A DNA stretch of 64,000 nucleotides from Ariolimax columbianus. Taxonomy: Eukaryota > Mollusca > Gastropoda > Stylommatophora > Arionidae. Position numbers and translations under genes: made by a program. The DNA lies in NCBI GenBank assembly GCA_036924085.1, contig JAVGWX010000013.1:51748904-51812903 (forward strand), read 5' to 3'. Shown piece after piece: positions 57,513-64,000 of the stretch (the first letter of the stretch is position 1; each line of letters opens with the position of its first letter). The notes below the pieces were generated by a model. It did no database searches. It was not told the DNA's origin and saw only the letters and a list, made by a program, of their open reading frames with translations.

Positions 57513-57928
57513 CATTCATGTTCAAACGAAACCGAACCTAACTGCACCAAGTGAACATACGTACGTTGTGCATGATGTCACTTCAGGTGTATACAGCACA
57601 TACCAACCGTCAAGTCTGCAAAATTTCATTATCCTTGGACTCTGTCCAGAGTTAATCAGCGAGCGGTTATTCGGTTTATAACAGCTGAAGGATGTCGGCC
57701 ATGTCGATGTTAGAAACCGAATCACCGCTCGCTGATCAACTCTGGACGGATTCCGTATCACAACCGCCATGTTTTCAACGGTCGGCTGAGGAAACTAAGA
57801 GATCAAGGTTAATGAAATGGTACAAACTTAACGGTTGGTAAGTGCCTGAAGTGACGTCATCATTCATTTAGAGTTGTACGTATGTTCACTTATTGCAGTT
57901 TGGTCCGTTTTCATTTGAACACGCTTCG
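57513..57928. mobile_element. Palindromic mariner-derived element (foldback/MITE-like)
   Basis: Two arms of about 180-220 bp are reverse complements. The left arm runs from ttcaaacgaaaccgaac to the centre near 57695; the right arm read on minus starts cgaagcgtgttcaaatgaaa at 57928. Both carry agtgaacatacgtac, a gtcacttcagg block and ataccaaccgt/cttaccaaccgt. Each arm reaches a mariner-like transposase start: minus from 57770 reads MAVVIRNPSRVDQRAVIRFL, and plus at 57651-57690 reads VNQRAVIRFITAEG. The left arm lacks about 50 bp including the start codon. TA dinucleotides sit outside both ends (57511-57512 and 57929-57930), as expected of mariner integration. Confidence 0.85.
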
Positions 57929-57930
57929 TA

Positions 57931-58824
57931 CAATGGCTTTCCGTGCCAATTGTGGATCTATGAGCGACATGTTGCTCTCGCCTTCAACTAAAATAATAGA
58001 AACAAACATGCACGTGCTTATAGTACAGTAGAACTTTTGCACTCAAATAAGGTACATTTTAAATAAACACAATTCAGTGGTGACTTCAAGGTGGCATAGC
58101 CACTTTATATTCATTGTGTTGATTGCTACTTCTTCACGTGTTTGAGAGTTTTTGAAAAGGTTATCAGAATTTGAATCGGTGGTATTAGGATAATCACGCT
58201 TTATTAAATATTCACTTATCACAGAAAATTTAGCCAGAACAATACTGTATTCAAGTGAGAGAAGTAAAGTTACGAAGCTGAAAGGTCATAGATGGGGCAT
58301 ATGACAGGGTCAATGTTTATAATTCTGGAAGATGATTTGCCGTCAAACTCGTTATCCGATACCAAAGAACTGACCTCCCCTTTTGCTGATTAGTTTCAAA
58401 CATGAACTGGTCAAAGGGCTTCGAGTATTTGATCGTGAGCGGGAACCATTTTTAAAAAAATCACATTTTACAGTATACGAAAAGAATGCATTCGCTGTAA
58501 ACGAGCTGTGAAATAGTTGCTTTGACCTAGATGTCAGGCCCGAATGTAATGCACAATTTTCAGGTCGCTATATTTCACAGTTTGGTTGTTTTTTTAAACA
58601 CGGACGAACAGAAACATGTATTTTCTGTTCTACAGTTAGAATTCAAGGATTATTGAAACTCAAAGTCAATGTTACTTCAAGTCAATTTCAACACACATTG
58701 GACTAATGGTTACATGCGTTGATTTTCTGCCAAAGGTTAAGCTCTGGAATTGACATCCAGAAACAGTTAAATAGTGCGCCATTTAGCTACATGTTCCAAT
58801 CTTCTTCTTCAACGTTCGCATTAA
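57931..58824. other. No recognisable gene
   Basis: Unassigned AT-rich sequence. Confidence 0.5.
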
Positions 58825-59090
58825 AAAGACGATGTGATATGCCGTAGTTTGCAGTGAGACTGCGTATCTGCACCTTTGGGCCCAACACATCCTATTTAGC
58901 TGGCTCTGTGGGTACCGGGTCCTCTCCCCACCTCCACCCATCACTTCGATCTCTTAGCCAGACTACATTAGTGCAGCATGTTGTAGGCGGAATAGGGCGT
59001 TGGTCAGCTCGGGTTTGTTGACCGTGATGCGAGCAGTCTGTTAGGAGTCGCTAACTGGTTTTCGGCTATTCACAGAGTTACATCTTCAGC
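58825..59090 (+). mobile_element. Interspersed family B, diverged copy
   Basis: gccgtagtttgcagtgagac, gcacctttgggcccaacaca, tcttagccagactacattag, a ttggtcagctcgggt-type block and gagtcgctaactgg follow the order of 56045-56330 with more substitutions. Confidence 0.7.
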
Positions 59091-59229
59091 CTCATGTTTC
59101 AATCGTTGTTATACAAGGCAATGTACTCGCAAAAGGGTTGGAGGGCGGCTTGGTGATCGCGGACATATCATTAGGGACCACTGGAATAAAAACCTAGGAT
59201 ACACTCGGGTATAAGGAATAGGGATGTTC

Positions 59230-60450
59230 AGAAGCCTGTTGGGACACTTGGCTCATGAGAACTGTTGTGCAGATCAACAGCGTGTGAATGTCTGGAGGGT
59301 TTGAATGTCAGCTACAGCAGCACTCATCTGTGCTTCTTCTATTGGTTCTTGCGTTTTGGTCTGGTTGTATTGTCACAATGTGGCCAAACCAATTCATTCT
59401 ATGTTGTTCTATGTACTATAGGCATGGAATTGTACCAATCGTCTCCCGAATACTCGTATTTGTGATTCTGTCTGTTCTGGTGTTTAACCTTTCTTAGGCC
59501 CTGTATTTCGCAGGTGGCTAACTTTCGTTCATGTACCGTATTCAATGTTCAAGTTTGGCAATGGTAGCATGAAGATACTATTTATCATCTGCATTTTTGC
59601 TTGGAGGAAAACCTTGGGGTGTCTTAGTAGTGGAGACAGCTGGTACGTTACAGGGATTGCCTTCTGCACTCTCGTCTCTATCTCTTTGTCGAGTCTGCTG
59701 TACTCAGTAATAACAGCTCCCAAATACCTACATTCTTGTACCTGCTTTATTTTCTTTCATTCACATCAATGTCATGTGTGGTGTGCTTTCTACTATATTC
59801 ATTTGCTATGTTTTTGATGTATTCATATCCTACTTTTGACAGTTCAAGTTGAGTGAGTCAATATGAGTTTGTAGGTTTCGTTTATTGGAGTAGATCAGAC
59901 ATTGGTCGTCTGCAAAGAGCAATTTGTTGATACTTTCCTGTTCTGAATTTGCGTCCTGGGTGATTTGATTCATGTAAGTGACAAAGACGAGTGATGAGAG
60001 AACACAACCCCGTCTGACGCCTGGTGAAATGGGCAACCACTCCGACATACCTTCTGTTGTTCTTACTGCACTCTGGCTGTCCTGATATAGGGCTTTAATG
60101 TTACTAATGAGAGGACCTTAGAGTACATAATCTGGCAGGATCTCCCAGTTCACTCTGTTGACTCTATCGAACGCCTTTTCTTGATCTATGAATATAAGAC
60201 TACTGTTTCCATCGTATTCTATAGACCATTCGCATATTTGTCTCAATGTAAATATTGCGTCTGTGCAGCTCTTTCCTCTCCTGAACCCAAACTGATTATT
60301 ACCTAGTTGGAGGTTCCAGTATCGGTCTTGCTCTTCTTTCTAGTATCTTTGCATATATCTTGCCAATGTGGCTTAGAAGAGAGATTACCGTTATACGTTT
60401 CGCACCATCGCTTGTCGCCTTTATTTGTCCAAATAGATCATTGGTATACA
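59230..60450 (-). mobile_element. Reverse transcriptase fragment, fingers to C-terminus, decayed
   Basis: Minus from about 60400: a VISLLSHIGKIYAKI-type finger block, QFGFRRGKSCTDAIFTLRQI (about 60295-60240), SLIFIDQEKAFDRVNWEILP (60210-60150), ISPGVRRGCVLSSLVFVTYM (60028-59970), then KLLFADDQCLIYSNKRNLQT (59925-59870, catalytic FADD intact). Further down, 59723-59529 covers VITEYSRLDKEIETRVQKAI and LFLQAKMQMINSIF-like thumb sequence, and a WFGHIV block lies near 59385. Frameshifts and stops separate the blocks. APE-type, RTE/CR1-like. Confidence 0.88.
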
Positions 60451-60950
60451 TGTAATGATTAAGTTATGTCATATCATGTTATCTATGTCAAGGCAATTTT
60501 TTTAGAGGTTATGCCATGTCGTGTTATGCTATGTTGTTAAATTATGTTTTGTTATAACATGCTATGCTATACTATGGTGTGCTTCGTTATGTTCCGTTAT
60601 GGACCGTAATGTAATTTAATGCTCTGTTACGTTAGGTAATGTTATGATATGCTAGACTGTACTATGCTACGTTATGCGATGCTATGTTTGTTATGTTTTG
60701 TTAAGTTAGCTTAAGTAGAACTGACACCATGATATGTACTGTTGAGTTATCGATTCTATATTCAAACGGGTGGTCAATCATATATGTCAGTATCCCACTT
60801 CCAATCACCACTGTGGAAGCTATAAAAACCATCTTCTACCTTGCCATAATCACAACATGACCAGGCCTATACTTCTATGAAGTTTTAGGGCCTCTTGGTT
60901 TCAGTAAGGTTATGTATTATTTCGTTTATTGTTTATCACATGTATAGAAG
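60451..60950. repeat. TATG/ATGTT-rich irregular simple repeat, then unassigned sequence
   Basis: From 60455 to 60715 irregular variants of gttatgttatgctatg dominate. The remainder to 60950 has no recognisable feature. Confidence 0.65.
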
Positions 60951-60959
60951 AAATGTGAA

Positions 60960-61330
60960 CCGAGTGGTCTCGAGGTAAGGTGTTCGCCTCGGGTGCTGGG
61001 GGTCGTGGGTTCAAATGATATTGGAGACCGGACTATCTTTACGTGGATCATCCGGTAAGAATGTTCCTTCAACTCTGAGTAGTGAGATCAGACACCCGTG
61101 TGGAGTGGCGCTCACGATAAAAATCCATAAGTAGTTGGAAATCGAAAAGAGTAGGCATAACGACCGCTGCTCGGGTAAAATTCAAGTTGAAAATCTAATC
61201 AAATTTCTCTAGGGATTCTCGCCTCACAGAGAATATTTCGCAATACAGAGACTGTGGTTATTGCATCAGGTCTTGGTTATGTAGTTTGCGGGGCGACATA
61301 GGTGGCGCCTAACAGGTTACCGGTTTACCT
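60960..61330 (+). mobile_element. tRNA-like SINE, second copy of the 11481 head type
   Basis: gagtggtctcgaggtaaggt, gttcgcctcgggtgctgggg and tcgtgggttcaaatg give A- and B-box-like elements and match the head at 11481-11555. The body differs from family B, with ggatcatccggtaagaatg and gtgtggagtggcgctcacg blocks, ending near ggtggcgcctaacaggtt. Confidence 0.65.
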
Positions 61331-61529
61331 TTCTCTAAATTACGCTTCCACTACAACCAGTTAGAAAAAATAGCCTATTTTATATTCTAGGTGCTACCAA
61401 CCTAACGGTTGGTAACAGAAACTGGGAATTATCTGGCAAATCAGCAGCAGTTCTTTACCTAACCAGAAATATTAAACAATGGAGATCACACTTTCCCACG
61501 GCGTCTAAATGGCACATGTTTACTGAAGA

Positions 61530-62360
61530 TAGAATAAAATATCAACACATCAGCACTTCACACAGAATCACTTCACACATCAACACTTTGCTCATTAACA
61601 CTTTACAAATCACTACTTTACACATCAATACTTCACACATAAATACTTTACACATCACCACTTTACACATCAACACTCCACACGTCAATAATTTACACAA
61701 CACTTCACATATCAACATTTCACACATCAATATCTTACAGATCAACACTTCACACATCAATAATTTACACATCAAGACTTCACACATCAATATCCTACAG
61801 ATCAACCCTTCACACATCAATACTTTCCACAGAAATACTTAACACATCCACACTCCACACCAGCACTTCCCATTAACACTCCACACACCAATACCCCACA
61901 CACCAATACTCCACACACCAATACCCCACACACCAATACCCCACACACCAATACTCCACACAGCAATACCCCACACACCAATACCCCCCACACCAATACT
62001 CCACACACCAATACTCCACAGAGCAATACCCCACACACCAATACTCCACACACCAATACCCCACACACCAATACTCCACAGAGCAATACCCCACACACCA
62101 ATACACCACACACCAATACCCCACACACCAATAATCCACACATCAACACTTCATAGATTGAACTTTCACCAGTCATCAATACTTCTCAAATCATTACTTC
62201 TCAAATCATATAAATCACAAACATCCCAGCTTCATATATCAACACGTCACACTTCACACATCAATACTTCACACATCACAACTCACACATCAACACTTCA
62301 CACATCAACACGGCACACATAGACACTCCACACATTAACACTCCACACATAAACACTACA
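61530..62360. repeat. 15-bp minisatellites in three blocks
   Basis: 61540-61850: cttcacacatcaaca-type units of 12-15 bp with tttac and tctta variants. 61850-62150: homogeneous acaccaataccccac units (15 bp), with variants actccac and agagcaat recurring about every 90-120 bp. 62230-62360: further cttcacacatcaaca units. All lengths are near multiples of three, which explains the minus frames rich in Cys/Val/Gly (61817-62179). Confidence 0.95.
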
Positions 62361-62588
62361 GACACACCGTATGGCTTTCAATTGGCCTCCAGACATAATA
62401 AATTCTTACAAATAGATTGACAATTAGGTTATGTAATCTAATTAATCGAGGGTGAGTGTATGGGTCAAGGTATGGGTGAAAAATGGTTCGGATCAACACT
62501 CATCATCACACAAAGTCAATACATTCAATTAGATTGCGTAACAAGCGCCTACTTTAGCTAGTCGTGTTGATTTTGTTTCTTCTTTCGC

Positions 62589-62790
62589 TTTACTTCTCTA
62601 ATCACAAAGGCAGTGTTCGTTGCACTATGGTTTTTATTTTGCGCCTGTCGGCCCAGTGTATCCGACTTCGGCATTCATTTTATGTAAGGGTCTATCCTCC
62701 TCATGCATTTTGTAAGGGTTTGCTTCCCCGGGGCTGTCATGGGGATCGAACCCAGCACCTTCAGGATGTGAGCCGTGCCACACACGACCT
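62589..62790 (-). mobile_element. tRNA-derived SINE (family A), copy 3, partial
   Basis: On minus: ggttcgatccccatgacagc (B box), aagcaaacccttacaaaatg, agacccttacataaaatg-like, gaatgccgaagtcggataca, gggccgacaggcgcaaaata. The A box and extreme head are degraded near 62785. It matches the bodies of 3400-3666 and 30637-30898. Confidence 0.88.
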
Positions 62791-62984
62791 TGTTCACCCT
62801 GTTCAGCAGTTGTTGGATACTGTTATTTGAACTGCCACTTGTGTGTGTGCTATTCAGCAATAGACTGGTTATATGTGTACATTGATATGCGTTTGTTTTT
62901 TGTATGAAGCAATAACCCGTCAATAATGACGACCATTTGTATATGCGATTCATAATATTTTGTATTACTGTACAAGATTTGTAC

Positions 62985-63021
62985 CCCCCCCCCCTCCTCC
63001 CCTCCCCCCCCCTCCCCCCCA
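62985..63021. other. C-rich homopolymer-like tract
   Basis: Runs of 10, 4, 9 and 7 C separated by T; G-rich on minus and a candidate quadruplex or i-motif. No function shown. Confidence 0.6.
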
Positions 63022-63300
63022 AAAAATAAAATAATTTACAGTGACCCGAATGTTAACCCTCGATCTGTCAATTTCTTAATCTTCTATTATTTTTTTCTTC
63101 ATTCTTATCAACTAAGATTTCCCTGCCCATGCATTTTATGGAAATAATTCGTATAAATATGTGTGGATTTTTGGAGCGTAATTAGATAGATTAGATGTCA
63201 CAGACACTTCTGCTGGCTTCTAGGGAGGAAAGTTCTAGATTGATTAACGGTGGAGAAATGTAATAATTACAAAACATTGTGACTATTTATCAATTTAAAA
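63022..63300. other. No recognisable gene
   Basis: AT-rich; nothing recognised. Confidence 0.5.
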
Positions 63301-63332
63301 GCCCCCACTTTATTTAATACTTTTGGAAAATC

Positions 63333-63400
63333 CACGGCGAGGTTTGAACCTTGTACGCTGTGATTCTAAACCAAGTTGCCAACCCTTAACAATGTTGTGT
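63333..63400 (-). mobile_element. Possible tRNA-like SINE head remnant
   Basis: On minus ttggcaacttggtttagaat resembles an A box region and aaggttcaaacctcg a B box, about 32 bp apart. No body was identified and no cloverleaf is evident. It may be a decayed SINE head. Confidence 0.35.
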
Positions 63401-63689
63401 TTTTTTTTTGTATGGAGAAATCTCGCTAAAAGCGACGTCTCATATACGCTCTTATGTTCCACAAAATGGTCAATGGGAGCTAACAATGAAATATTGTTGT
63501 CTTATATCATTTCCCTATGGTAACACAAATTTGGAACTAAATCCGACGTTTTGGTTCTTGTTTTGATACACTAGCAAGCAAACATTGTTGCGTTATGTTT
63601 ATATTAAAAATTAAGTTTGGTTTCTGTTTTGGTTCATCAGCGAACAAACATGTAGTGATAATTAGGGACATAGAATTTAGAACGAGTGC

Positions 63690-64000
63690 GTTTGTATGCA
63701 TGTGTGTTTGTGTCTAAGTGTGCATGTGTGTTTGTGTCTAAGTGTGTATGTGTGTTTGTGTCTAAGTGTGTATGCATGTGTGTTTGTGTCTAAGTTTGTA
63801 TGCATGTGTGTTTGTGTCTAAGTGTGTATGTATCTGTGTTTGTGTCTAAGTGTGTATGTGTCTGTGTTTGTGTCTAAGTGTGTATGTATCTGTGTTTGTG
63901 TCTAAGTGTGTATGTATGTGTGTTTGTGTCTAAGTGTGTATGTATCTGTGTTTGTGTCTAAGTGTGTATGTATGTGTGTTTGTGTCTAAGTGTGTATGTA
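63690..64000. repeat. ~28-bp TG-rich minisatellite reaching the window end
   Basis: gtgtgtatgtatctgtgttt plus gtgtctaa recurs about eleven times, with gtgtgtatgcatgtgtgttt variants. It continues past base 64000. Confidence 0.95.

Noticed and set aside
61817..62179. Cys/Val/Gly-rich 120-codon frame
   Set aside because: Produced by 15-bp repeat units (five codons) and open in several frames.

Overview
This window looks like repeat-rich intergenic DNA from a metazoan nuclear genome, most likely a lophotrochozoan such as a gastropod mollusc. The evidence is tRNA-headed SINEs, many APE-type and RNase H-bearing non-LTR retrotransposon remnants, mariner remnants, a eukaryotic 18S rRNA 5' end, and abundant mini- and microsatellites. 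The phylum is an inference from the retroelement flavours. I recognise no bacterial operon, no intact host gene and no functional tRNA gene. Most long open frames are artefacts of tandem repeats.

Layout. 0-4.2 kb: a 50-bp satellite with higher-order structure, split by a SINE with an 8-bp target duplication. 4.2-9.3 kb: a 2.3-kb RTE-type retrotransposon corpse and a second RT fragment. 10.4-13 kb: minisatellite, SINE-like pieces and two more retroelement tails. 16-24 kb: RT tails, an isolated rDNA piece (5' ETS plus the first 70 nt of 18S, minus strand) between microsatellites, a possible transposase remnant carrying an internal 39-bp repeat, and an RNase H remnant. 24.2-26.7 kb: two large minisatellites of 25 and 19 bp. 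27.8-36 kb: a mariner remnant, a CR1/L2-like tail inside a 22-bp minisatellite, SINEs, a 32-bp array and an RT/C-terminal remnant. 36.6-41.1 kb: arrays of 18, 25 and 21/27 bp. 42-53.5 kb: a dense retrotransposon pile-up. 54-60.5 kb: several copies of an undescribed short interspersed family, a palindromic mariner-derived element and another RT fragment. 61.5-64 kb: 15-bp and 28-bp arrays.

The best structure is at 46.1-52.3 kb. One plus-strand retrotransposon (here E) was hit twice by a second family (here D). One D copy is on the minus strand at 47303-49077 with a 12-bp target duplication; the other is on the plus strand at 50188-52130 with an 11-bp duplication. Removing them restores E's reading frame at both sites. 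The plus D copy keeps a 622-codon frame with RT palm, thumb, a complete RNase H tetrad and a CCHC knuckle. The two D copies form a roughly 1.8-kb inverted repeat around a 1.1-kb spacer.

Two further themes stand out. At least three short interspersed families (B, C and H) recur without an obvious coding source, C in seven copies with a CAA-rich end. Several retroelements here also end in their own short tandem tail: GAA, TGACC, TAAC, CAA or ATG. Calls rest on reading motifs by eye; no alignment or database search was run.
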